NCBI GenBank assembly: GCA_009775195.1
Contig: VSPF01000076.1
Coordinates: forward strand, 1-13,839
Reading direction: 5' to 3'
From: Muribaculaceae bacterium
GTDB lineage: Bacteria > Bacteroidota > Bacteroidia > Bacteroidales > Muribaculaceae
DNA: 13,839 nucleotides
Numbering within the stretch: position 1 is the stretch's first letter; the number at the start of each line of letters is the position of its first letter. Shown piece by piece: positions 7,165 through 13,839 of the stretch. Below the pieces are notes generated by a model. It made no database searches. It was not told the DNA's origin and saw only the letters and a program-made list of their open reading frames with translations. The translations under genes and the position numbers were made by a program.

Positions 7165-8604
7165 ATGGAAAAAACAAGAGCTACTATATATTCACATTTT
7201 CATAATCTCGCCGTTGCCCAACCCGGGGTCAGAGCCGTGATTGGCGACGACGGCTCGGTCACATATGCGCAGCTCGACCAAATGGCCGAGGCAATACTCG
7301 CCAAAATACCTCCGGGCGAGAAAACCGTGGGCATAGTGATGAAACACTCTGCCGAGATGATTGCCGCCATATTGGCAGTATTGAAGAGCGGGGCCGCATA
7401 CGTTCCGGCCGAACCGTCGCTGCCGCGCGACCGCATCGACTACATGATGGCAACGGCCGGGGTAAAACTCGTAATCGACGATGATTTTTGCCGCAAGCTG
7501 CCCAAAGTCAAGAATATAAGCCCCGACAAGAGCAAGCCAGACGAGCCTGCATATATACTCTACACGTCGGGCACCACTGGCCGACCCAAGGGCGTGGTCG
7601 TGCTCAACCGCAACGTGGTGAACTACGCCGGGGCATTTGCCGACGAGTTTGCCATCGGTAGCGGCGACGTGATGCTGCAATACTCGGTCTGCTCATTCGA
7701 CATATTTGTCGAGGAAGTCTTCGCCACCCTGCTCAACGGGGCCACACTTGCCATACCGCCCGAAAAGACACGCCGGGGCGACATGCCCGACCTTATGCGC
7801 TTTGTGCGCCGCCACAAAGTGTCGGTTATCAGCGGCTTCCCCTACCTCCTGGCCGAGATGGACGCCCTGCCATCACTACCGCCGAGCCTGCGGCTGCTAA
7901 TCAGCGGCGGCGACGTGCTCAGGGCATCATATATCAAGAACCTTGTCGGGCGCGGCATAGTAATCTATAACACCTACGGGCCGTCGGAAACGACCGTCTG
8001 CGCAACCTACCAACGCTGCGACAACATCGAGCCGCTTGCCGACGGCACATACCCTATCGGCCACTCCGTCAGGGGCGTGAGCATAAAAATCCTCGACAAG
8101 GACGGCCAAGAAAGCGACCGTGGCGAAATCTGCATCTCCGGGGCAGGCGTGTCGGCCGGGTATCTCGGCAATCCGCCCGAGCAGAAGAATTTTGTGACCC
8201 TTGCCGACGGCACACGCTACTACCGCAGCGGCGACCTTGGCTATATGCTCCCCGACGGCAGTCTTGCATTTGTACGCCGCAACGACGACCAGGTGATGAT
8301 ATTGGGCAAGCGGGTCGAGCCGGCCGAAGTAGAAAACATACTCAACGAGGCCCCGGGGGTCGAACGGGGCGTCGTTTGCCACTTCAACGACAACGACGGC
8401 CTTGCCTATCTCGTAGCATATTTCGTGCCGAGGAAACAATTCTCACTGCGCAACATCAAAAAATGGCTGGCATCGAAGCTTTCCGACTTCATGGTGCCCG
8501 AGTTCTTCGTGGCCATGAAAAGCATACCTCTCACCATAAGGGGCAAGGTTGACCGCAAGGCCCTGCCGGTGATACTAAAGGATGCCGCCACAACAAACGA
8601 TTAA
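7165..8604 (+). CDS. Free-standing amino-acid adenylation enzyme (NRPS A-domain / DltA-like)
   Basis: ANL-superfamily enzyme of 479 residues, predicted to activate an amino acid as its aminoacyl-AMP and pass it to a carrier thiol. Core motifs seen: A3 YTSGTTGRPKG (133-143), A5 NTYGPSETT (269-277), A7 YRSGDLG (353-359), A8 RRNDDQVMILGKRVEPAEVE (371-390) and A10 with catalytic Lys461 in RGKVDRKAL. Asp179 at the A4 position marks an alpha-amino-acid substrate. Aligned by hand to GrsA, the ten pocket residues read D179 I180 E183 S223 I246 G248 T270 V278 C279 K461. The acidic Glu183 argues against D-alanine and for a basic side chain. No carrier, condensation or thioesterase domain is attached, and no dltB, dltC or dltD is nearby. 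The ATG at 7165 is preferred to GTG 7141 because homology begins just after it. A GNAT gene follows after 4 bases. Confidence 0.9.
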   Translation: MEKTRATIYSHFHNLAVAQPGVRAVIGDDGSVTYAQLDQMAEAILAKIPPGEKTVGIVMKHSAEMIAAILAVLKSGAAYVPAEPSLPRDRIDYMMATAGVKLVIDDDFCRKLPKVKNISPDKSKPDEPAYILYTSGTTGRPKGVVVLNRNVVNYAGAFADEFAIGSGDVMLQYSVCSFDIFVEEVFATLLNGATLAIPPEKTRRGDMPDLMRFVRRHKVSVISGFPYLLAEMDALPSLPPSLRLLISGGDVLRASYIKNLVGRGIVIYNTYGPSETTVCATYQRCDNIEPLADGTYPIGHSVRGVSIKILDKDGQESDRGEICISGAGVSAGYLGNPPEQKNFVTLADGTRYYRSGDLGYMLPDGSLAFVRRNDDQVMILGKRVEPAEVENILNEAPGVERGVVCHFNDNDGLAYLVAYFVPRKQFSLRNIKKWLASKLSDFMVPEFFVAMKSIPLTIRGKVDRKALPVILKDAATTND

Positions 8605-8608
8605 GATT

Positions 8609-9052
8609 ATGGATATCACGATTGACGTAATCTACGACATAGAGACCCTGATGGAGTGGCGTGCCGAGGTCATAAGGGCCGTATTCGGCATAGAGCCAGG
8701 CAAGCAACTGCTCGACGAAAACCGCAAGTTCTACGAGCAACACCTTGCCGACGGCAGCCACCTCGCACTCATAGCCCGTGTCGACGGGCGCGACGTGGGG
8801 TGTGGCAATGTATGTTTCTACGACGAGATGCCCTCGCCCGACAACCCCGCAGGCCGCTGCGCGTATATCATGAATATCTACGTGCGTCCGCCATACCGTT
8901 GCAACGGCATCGCACACCGCCTTGTGGCACGGCTGGCCGACGTGAGCCGCGACCTGCGCTGCGGCAAGATTTACCTCGAAACGACCGACAATGCCGCGCC
9001 GATTTACTCCTCGCTGGGCTTCAGGCCGATGACAAATATGATGAAACTGTAG
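8609..9052 (+). CDS. GNAT-family N-acetyltransferase
   Basis: Predicted acetyl-CoA-dependent N-acyltransferase of 147 residues, a single GNAT domain. The acetyl-CoA pyrophosphate loop is R97-C-N-G-I-A102 (R/Q-x-x-G-x-A form), preceded by the beta-4 strand YIMNIYVRPPYR (86-97). The C-terminal half contains the common Y-L-E-T-T-D-N-A-A-P-I-Y...LGF pattern (122-138). The acceptor cannot be read from sequence. The ATG at 8609 lies 4 bases after the adenylation gene stop; an in-frame ATG at 8582 would overlap that gene and adds residues outside the fold. Its tight link suggests it acetylates the amino acid that the adenylation enzyme uses, or a product carrying it. Its TAG stop directly abuts the stop of folB on the other strand. 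Confidence 0.88.
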   Translation: MDITIDVIYDIETLMEWRAEVIRAVFGIEPGKQLLDENRKFYEQHLADGSHLALIARVDGRDVGCGNVCFYDEMPSPDNPAGRCAYIMNIYVRPPYRCNGIAHRLVARLADVSRDLRCGKIYLETTDNAAPIYSSLGFRPMTNMMKL

Positions 9053-9409
9053 CTACCACTCAAGGGTAAAGCCAACGCGCTCTACCTGTGCAGTGATGGG
9101 CGGCTGCAGCTTCCAGATAGTTATCCGGCCTCCGGTTATTGCCGGATATTTGGCCGTAAGGGCATTATGGATGCGGCCTGCCACATGCTCGAGGAGATGA
9201 GAGCGTTCGGCCATCTGCGATTTTATTATGTCGATTACATCAGCATAATTCAACGTATGGGCGAGACTGTCGGTAACGACAGCCGTAGGGCATGGCATGT
9301 GCAGCAACGCATCTATCTCGAAGTCGTTGCCGACACAAGCCTCCTGAGGGCCTACACCGTGGTAGGCGTAGACCCTCAGTTTTTCTATCTGTATACTTGA
9401 GCGTAGCAT
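9053..9409 (-). CDS. folB: Dihydroneopterin aldolase
   Basis: Cleaves 7,8-dihydroneopterin to 6-hydroxymethyl-dihydropterin and glycolaldehyde in folate synthesis. 118 residues, the normal length for this small, usually octameric cytosolic enzyme. Seen: YAYHGVGPQE at 14-23 with substrate-binding Glu23, the LNYADV stretch (53-58) with Tyr55, LLEHVA at 72-77 with the pterin-anchoring Glu74, and catalytic Lys100 in IWKLQPPI. The family usually has KP at that place; here it is KL, with the downstream prolines kept. The start ATG at 9409 shares one base with the stop of rnr (TGATG), which indicates translational coupling to rnr. Its stop abuts the stop of the convergent GNAT gene with no base between. 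Confidence 0.93.
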   Translation of the reverse strand: MLRSSIQIEKLRVYAYHGVGPQEACVGNDFEIDALLHMPCPTAVVTDSLAHTLNYADVIDIIKSQMAERSHLLEHVAGRIHNALTAKYPAITGGRITIWKLQPPITAQVERVGFTLEW

Positions 9410-11652
9410 CAGCGACGGCGGTTACGACCTTTCTTCTTGCGGTTACCTACCTTCTCGCCCGTAGGACGGCCCGACTTCTGTCCCTTTGCAAGCTGCTCGA
9501 GGGTTCGGGGCGGATTTTTCTCGTCGACAAGCGCCAGGTCGAGCTGCTTCTTCTGTATGTCGGCGCGGGCGACCTGCACTGTCACCACGTCGCCGAGGCG
9601 GTAGCGGTGATTGTGGGCCCGGCCCACGAGGCAGTAGTTGCGGTCGTCGAAGTCGTAGTAGTCGTCGGCGAGGTCGCGGATAGGCACCAGGCCCTCGCAT
9701 TTATTCTCTTCAAGCTCGACATAGAGGCCCCACTCGGTCACGCCCGATATTACGCCGGTATATACCTCGCCGAGGTGGTCGGCCATATACTCTACCTGCT
9801 TGTATTTGATTGAGGCACGCTCGGCACTGGCGGCAAGCTGCTCCATGTCGGACGAATGTTTGCACTCGTCTTCGAGCTTCTGCAAATTTACACTGCGGCC
9901 TCCGGCAAGGTAGCGGGCCAGCAGGCGGTGCACCATCATGTCGGGGTAGCGGCGGATGGGCGAGGTGAAATGAGTGTAATAGTCAAAGCCGAGGCCGTAG
10001 TGACCTATATTGGTGGTGGTGTAGATTGCCTTTGCCATAGAGCGGATTGCGAGGGTAGAGAGGAAGTTTTCCTCGCCCTTGCCCTTGACGTCGGCAAGCA
10101 TCTTGTTGAGCGAACGGTTGATGTCTTTGGGTGTGCCCTTGGTCTTGAGTTTGTAGCCGAAAACGCGGGCCAGCTCGGCAAGGTTGGCAAGACGCTCGGG
10201 GTCGGGCACGTCGTGCACACGGTAGACGAATGCCTTGGCCTTCTTTTTCTTCGGGGCAACACCTATTGTCGCGGCAACCACCTTGTTGGCAAGGAGCATG
10301 AACTCCTCGATGAGCTTGTTGGCATCTTTCGACTCCTTGAAGAATACCGACGTCGGGTGGCCGTTTTCGTCGATGTCGAAGCGCACCTCTACGCGGTCGA
10401 AATCGACCGAGCCGTTGTCGTAGCGGGCCTTGCGCAGGGCCTTGGCCATGCGGTCGAGGGTGAGGATTTCGTCGGCATAGTCGCCCTTGCCGGTCTCGAT
10501 GCGCTCCTGGGCTTCCTCGTAGGTAAAGCGGCGGTTAGAGCGCGTAACGGTGCGCGCTATGCGGTGCGACAGCACCTTGCCTTCGGGTGTCATGGTGAAG
10601 AGCACCGAGAATGTGAGTTTGTCCTCGTCGGGGCGCAGCGAGCATATGCCGTTGCTCAGATGCTCGGGCAGCATGGGCACAACGCGGTCGACAAGGTAAA
10701 TGCTGGTGGCACGGTCCTTGGCCTCGCGGTCGATGATGGTGTCGGGGTGTACGTAGTGTGTCACGTCGGCGATATGCACGCCTACCTCGTAGTTGCCGTC
10801 GTCGAGCCGGCGCAGCGACAGGGCGTCGTCGAAGTCCTTGGCATCGCGGGGGTCAATCGTGAAGGTGGTGACATCGCGCAGGTCCTCGCGCTGGGCAACG
10901 ACCTCGTCGGTAATGCCGGCGTCAATCTTGTCGGCAGCTTTCTCCACGGTCTCGGGATAGTGGTAAGGCAGCCCGAACTCGGCCATGATGGCATTGATTT
11001 CGGTATCGTTCTTGCCGGCCTCGCCGAGCACGTCGACAACCTCGCCCTGGGGGTTCTTGGCATCGTCGGGCCAGTCGGTGATGCGCACCACGGCCTTGTC
11101 GCCCGTCTTGCCGCCGCGAAGTTTCGACTTGGGTATATATATGTCGGTGGCAAGGAACTTCGAGTCGGTGAGCAGGTAGGCGAAGTGGCGGTCGACCTTG
11201 AGTATGCCTATGAATGTCTGCTCCTTACGCTCAATTATGTCTACGACCTCGGCCTCGGGCTCGGCACCCTTGATACGTGCGGCAATGGTGACCTCGACCC
11301 TGTCGCCGTTGAGGGCGTGCATCGAGTTGCGCTCGGCCACGAAGATTTCTTCGGCAGTATCGTCGGTGACAACGCTGTTCTTGCCGTTAGAGCGGCGCAC
11401 AAACGTGCCCACGGCCTTTGTCGAGCGTTGCGGCAGTCGGTATTTGCCGGGCGATGTCTCCATCAAAATGCCGTCGAAGGCAAGCTCGGCAAGATACATG
11501 GCCACATGTTTGAGCTCGGCCTGTGTTGCCAGACCAAGGGCTGCTGCGACCTGGCGGTAATTAAACGTACCGGTAGGGTTGCCGGCGATATATGTGTCGA
11601 TATTAAGGCGTATGCGGTCGACTGTTTTCTTATTATTTGTGTTCTTTGCCAT
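9409..11652 (-). CDS. rnr: Ribonuclease R (RNB-family 3'-5' exoribonuclease)
   Basis: Processive hydrolytic 3'-5' exoribonuclease that degrades structured RNA, including rRNA and mRNA fragments. 747 residues. Domains in order: an N-terminal winged-helix-like region (about 10-75), two cold-shock/OB domains (about 80-210), the RNB catalytic domain with the acidic cluster TIDPRDAKDFDDA at 265-277 (Asp267, Asp273, Asp275, Asp276) and HFTSPIRRYPD at 561-571, then an S1 domain (about 628-708). The last 25 residues are a strongly basic tail (KKKGRNRRR), typical of RNase R rather than RNase II. A Lys-rich insert, PKKKKAK (467-473), lies within the RNB domain. The gene has its own -7 box and follows gyrB after a probable terminator. 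Confidence 0.96.
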   Translation of the reverse strand: MAKNTNNKKTVDRIRLNIDTYIAGNPTGTFNYRQVAAALGLATQAELKHVAMYLAELAFDGILMETSPGKYRLPQRSTKAVGTFVRRSNGKNSVVTDDTAEEIFVAERNSMHALNGDRVEVTIAARIKGAEPEAEVVDIIERKEQTFIGILKVDRHFAYLLTDSKFLATDIYIPKSKLRGGKTGDKAVVRITDWPDDAKNPQGEVVDVLGEAGKNDTEINAIMAEFGLPYHYPETVEKAADKIDAGITDEVVAQREDLRDVTTFTIDPRDAKDFDDALSLRRLDDGNYEVGVHIADVTHYVHPDTIIDREAKDRATSIYLVDRVVPMLPEHLSNGICSLRPDEDKLTFSVLFTMTPEGKVLSHRIARTVTRSNRRFTYEEAQERIETGKGDYADEILTLDRMAKALRKARYDNGSVDFDRVEVRFDIDENGHPTSVFFKESKDANKLIEEFMLLANKVVAATIGVAPKKKKAKAFVYRVHDVPDPERLANLAELARVFGYKLKTKGTPKDINRSLNKMLADVKGKGEENFLSTLAIRSMAKAIYTTTNIGHYGLGFDYYTHFTSPIRRYPDMMVHRLLARYLAGGRSVNLQKLEDECKHSSDMEQLAASAERASIKYKQVEYMADHLGEVYTGVISGVTEWGLYVELEENKCEGLVPIRDLADDYYDFDDRNYCLVGRAHNHRYRLGDVVTVQVARADIQKKQLDLALVDEKNPPRTLEQLAKGQKSGRPTGEKVGNRKKKGRNRRR

Positions 11653-11684
11653 AATTAGTTATGTAGTGTGACCGGCGTGTTTAT

Positions 11685-11692
11685 CAAATATA
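11685..11692 (-). promoter_or_regulatory. Bacteroidota -7 promoter box for rnr-folB
   Basis: TATATTTG on the minus strand is a perfect TAnnTTTG element, 32 bases before the rnr start codon. A TGTG about 20 bases upstream is one mismatch from the TTTG -33 element. The -7 box begins immediately at the foot of the gyrB terminator hairpin, so the -33/-7 spacer is largely hairpin sequence. Confidence 0.5.
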
Positions 11693-11723
11693 CCCCGGAC
11701 ATGTCTTTATAACACATCCGGGG
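11693..11723 (-). terminator. Probable gyrB terminator hairpin
   Basis: Inverted repeat between gyrB and rnr. CCCCGG (11693-11698) pairs with CCGGGG (11718-11723), and ATGT (11701-11704) pairs with ACAT (11714-11717), with a two-base bulge and a loop of nine. It lies 14 bases past the gyrB stop. On the gyrB transcript it is followed by UAUAUUUGAU, which is U-rich but not a clean U-run, so termination may be partial. An attenuator or mRNA 3'-end stabiliser is also possible. Confidence 0.55.
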
Positions 11724-11736
11724 GTCTAAGTGTTGA

Positions 11737-13668
11737 CTAAGCGTCGATGTTGGCGTAGGTGGCGTTGGCCTCGATGAAATCGCGGCGCGGCCCTACGTCT
11801 TCGCCCATGAGCATAGAGAAGATGCGGTCGGCCTCGGCGGCATCGCTGATATGCACTTGCTTGAGTATGCGGTGCTCGGGCGACATGGTGGTGTAGCGCA
11901 GCTCTTCGTCGCTCATCTCGCCAAGACCTTTGTAGCGCTGTATCTGTGTGCGCTCACCATACTTGGCGATGAACTGCTGCACCTGCATGTCGTTCCAGCA
12001 GTACTCCTCGTTCTTGCCCATCTTGCACTTATAAAGCGGGGGCGAGGCAAGGAAGAGGTGGCCGTTCTCGATGATGGGGCGCATGCGGCGGAAGAAGAAT
12101 GTCATAAGCAGCGTGGCGATATGGGCACCGTCGACATCGGCATCGGTCATGATGATGACCTTGTGGTAAGCCAATTTCGACAGGTTGGGGGCCTTGGGGT
12201 CGTCCTCGGTGCCTATGGTCACGCGCAGGGCGCGGAAGAGGCTGGTGATTTCCTGGTTGTCGAAAATCTTGTGGTCCATGGCCTTCTCCACGTTGAGGAT
12301 TTTACCACGCAGTGGCAGCACGGCCTGTGTGCGGCGGTCGCGGGCCAGCTTGGCGGTGCCGCCTGCCGAGTCACCCTCGACGAGGAAGATTTCGCAGTCT
12401 TCGGCCGTATGGCTCGAGCAGTCGGTGAGTTTGCCCGGAAGGCCGCCGCCGAAGAGGGGCGACTTGCGCAGCACCTTCTGGCGCGCCGCCATGGCGGCAT
12501 GGCGCGCCTGGGCGGCAAGCACCACTTTCTCGACGATGAGTTTGGCCTCCTTGGGGTGCTCCTCCAGGTAGTTGCCCAGGGCCTCGCTAATGGCGGCGGC
12601 CACGGCGGGGGCGACCTCGTTGTTGCCGAGCTTGGTCTTGGTCTGGCCTTCGAACTGTGGCTCGAGCACCTTGACCGAGATTACAGCCGTAAGGCCGTCG
12701 CGGAAGTCGTCGCCGGCAATCTCGACCTTGGCGTTTTTGAGCAGGTTGTTATCGTCGGCATATTTCTTGAGGGTGGTGGTGAGGCCACGGCGGAAGCCGG
12801 TGAGGTGCGTACCGCCCTCGACAGTGTTGATGTTGTTGACGAAGGAGTAGATGTTCTCGTTCTGCGTCGTGTTATACGTCATGGCCACCTCGACGGGTAT
12901 GCCGGCACGCTCGGTGCAGAGGTGTATTACATGGGGTATGAGCGGTTCCTTGTTCGAGTCGATATATTCAACGAACTCGCGCAGGCCGTCGCGGCTGTAG
13001 AAGGTCTCACGTCGCGGATTGCCCTCGCTGTCGAGCTGGCGCATGTCGGTAAGGTGGAGGGTGATGCCGGCATTGAGGAATGCCAGGTCGCGCAGGCGGT
13101 TGGCAAGGGTGTCGTAGTTGTAGACCGTGGTGGTAAAGATGCTTGCATCGGGCTTGAAAATGATTGTCGTACCCGTATGCTCGCTCTCGCCGGTCACCAT
13201 AAGCTCGGTGGTGGGCTTGCCGCAGCTATACTCCTGGGCATAGACCTTGCCGTTGCGGCGCACCTCGGCGCGGAGGTATGTCGACAGGGCGTTGACACAC
13301 GATACACCCACGCCGTGCAGGCCGCCCGACACCTTATACGAGCCTTTGTCGAACTTGCCACCGGCGTGTAGCACGGTCAGCACTACCTCGAGGGCGCTCT
13401 TGTGCTCCTTCTCGTGCATATCCACGGGGATACCACGGCCATCGTCGACGACGGTGATTGAGTTGTCCTCGTTGATAGTCACGTTGATTTCTTTGGCGAA
13501 GCCGGCCAGGGCCTCGTCGATACTATTATCCACTACCTCGTAGACAAGGTGGTGCAAACCTTTTTCGGAAATGTCGCCGATATACATTGCCGGGCGCTTG
13601 CGGACTGCCTCGAGCCCCTCGAGCACCTGGATATTACTGGCGCTGTATTCCTCTTTTTCTTCTGCCAT
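11737..13668 (-). CDS. gyrB: DNA gyrase subunit B
   Basis: ATPase subunit of gyrase; with GyrA it introduces negative supercoils ahead of forks and transcription. 643 residues, the shorter form without the large C-terminal insert of enterobacterial GyrB. GHKL ATPase motifs: RKRPAMYIGD (23-32), Glu44 and Asn48 in YEVVDNSIDEA, DGRGIP (76-81) and GGLHGVGVS (115-123). The transducer domain covers about 225-395. The Toprim part has EGDSAGG (431-437), LPLRGKILN (451-459) and the metal-binding TDADVDG (508-514). QRYKGLGEMS (577-586) and the C-terminal MGEDVGPRR...ANATYANIDA fit Bacteroidota GyrB better than ParE from memory. gyrA is not in the window. The ATG at 13668 gives an N-terminus like known homologues. 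Confidence 0.96.
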   Translation of the reverse strand: MAEEKEEYSASNIQVLEGLEAVRKRPAMYIGDISEKGLHHLVYEVVDNSIDEALAGFAKEINVTINEDNSITVVDDGRGIPVDMHEKEHKSALEVVLTVLHAGGKFDKGSYKVSGGLHGVGVSCVNALSTYLRAEVRRNGKVYAQEYSCGKPTTELMVTGESEHTGTTIIFKPDASIFTTTVYNYDTLANRLRDLAFLNAGITLHLTDMRQLDSEGNPRRETFYSRDGLREFVEYIDSNKEPLIPHVIHLCTERAGIPVEVAMTYNTTQNENIYSFVNNINTVEGGTHLTGFRRGLTTTLKKYADDNNLLKNAKVEIAGDDFRDGLTAVISVKVLEPQFEGQTKTKLGNNEVAPAVAAAISEALGNYLEEHPKEAKLIVEKVVLAAQARHAAMAARQKVLRKSPLFGGGLPGKLTDCSSHTAEDCEIFLVEGDSAGGTAKLARDRRTQAVLPLRGKILNVEKAMDHKIFDNQEITSLFRALRVTIGTEDDPKAPNLSKLAYHKVIIMTDADVDGAHIATLLMTFFFRRMRPIIENGHLFLASPPLYKCKMGKNEEYCWNDMQVQQFIAKYGERTQIQRYKGLGEMSDEELRYTTMSPEHRILKQVHISDAAEADRIFSMLMGEDVGPRRDFIEANATYANIDA

Positions 13669-13747
13669 ATTATTCGTTTATATCTCGCCCGCATAGCGGT
13701 AAAAGGGGCGAAAGTTGAATACTCTTTTGGTTCTATTTTTAAGCATA

Positions 13748-13755
13748 CAAAGTTA
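13748..13755 (-). promoter_or_regulatory. Bacteroidota -7 promoter box for gyrB
   Basis: TAACTTTG on the minus strand matches TAnnTTTG perfectly. It is 79 bases upstream of the gyrB ATG, giving a leader of about 70 bases. A TTTC about 20 bases further upstream is one mismatch from the -33 TTTG. Gyrase genes are often controlled by supercoiling in other bacteria; no specific signal for that is visible. Confidence 0.55.
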
Positions 13756-13839
13756 CAAAATTTTCTTGACATGAGGAAATTTCGCGGCTTTTTCGTAATT
13801 TTACCGCCAGAAAACAAACGGGTTTGCTCAACATTATAG
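13756..13839. other. AT-rich upstream region of gyrB, no gene seen
   Basis: The last 84 bases hold no convincing gene start or end on either strand. They include the presumed -33 region of gyrB. The neighbouring gene lies beyond the window. Confidence 0.5.

Noticed and set aside
7165..8604. Annotation as D-alanine-poly(phosphoribitol) ligase (dltA)
   Set aside because: No dltB, dltC or dltD in the window, Gram-negative context, and an acidic residue in the substrate pocket. Only the general adenylation family can be supported.
8582..8608. Earlier in-frame ATG for the GNAT gene
   Set aside because: It would overlap the end of the adenylation gene by 23 bases and adds nine residues outside the GNAT fold. 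The ATG at 8609 follows the stop after four bases.
9856..11658. 600-codon open frame on the + strand
   Set aside because: It lies wholly antisense to rnr, whose catalytic motifs are complete. Heavy GC-ending codon use in rnr removes stops from the opposite strand. The translation shows no recognisable domain.
11851..13371. 506-codon open frame on the + strand
   Set aside because: Antisense shadow of gyrB, created by the same codon bias; no family features seen.
13811..13829. CAAAC-GG-GTTTG inverted repeat at the right end as a terminator of the next gene
   Set aside because: The loop of two is too tight, the stem is short and AT-rich, and the gene it would serve is outside the window.
1..13839. 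CRISPR array, tRNA/rRNA gene, insertion sequence, phage or defence genes
   Set aside because: Looked for on both strands. No spaced direct repeats, transposase-like frames, terminal inverted repeats or cloverleaf-like sequences were seen; coding density by core genes leaves almost no room for them.

Overview
The window looks like a piece of a Bacteroidota (Bacteroidales) chromosome, plausibly Muribaculaceae-like. Three things support this. Coding DNA is GC-rich while the short gaps are AT-rich. Four gaps carry perfect matches to the Bacteroidota -7 promoter box TAnnTTTG. Several proteins have the form typical of the phylum: a short AroE, a ComEC without a recognisable nuclease domain, and a membrane-anchored PASTA protein next to an RluD-type pseudouridine synthase. 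The family-level guess comes from recalled protein similarity and was not tested by a search.

Left part (1-1591, + strand): a secreted SGNH/GDSL hydrolase with its own -7 box, then cdsA for phospholipid synthesis. Middle part (1588-6982, - strand): a tightly packed five-gene run read as PASTA protein > rluD-type pseudouridine synthase > aroE > YeiH-family transporter > comEC. Three of its junctions overlap (TGATG, ATGA, ATGA) and the last has one spacer base, so the genes are probably co-transcribed and translationally coupled from one promoter near 7005-7038.

Right of the divergent gap (7165-9052, + strand): a two-gene unit of a free-standing amino-acid adenylation enzyme and a GNAT acetyltransferase. 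This is the only accessory-looking part of the window. Then (9053-13668, - strand): gyrB > rnr > folB. gyrB has its own promoter and a probable terminator hairpin. rnr has its own -7 box, and its stop overlaps the folB start (TGATG).

Most of the window is ordinary core metabolism and information processing. I see no CRISPR array, RNA gene, insertion sequence, phage gene or defence system. The best candidate for new biology is the orphan adenylation/acetyltransferase pair, whose hand-read specificity pocket (DIESIGTVCK) suggests a basic amino acid. Smaller points of interest are a 9-nt repeat tract that builds the N-terminus of the pseudouridine synthase, convergent genes that share or abut stop codons, and a terminator packed into the rnr promoter. 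Gene density is very high, and no gene-free stretch exceeds about 180 bases.
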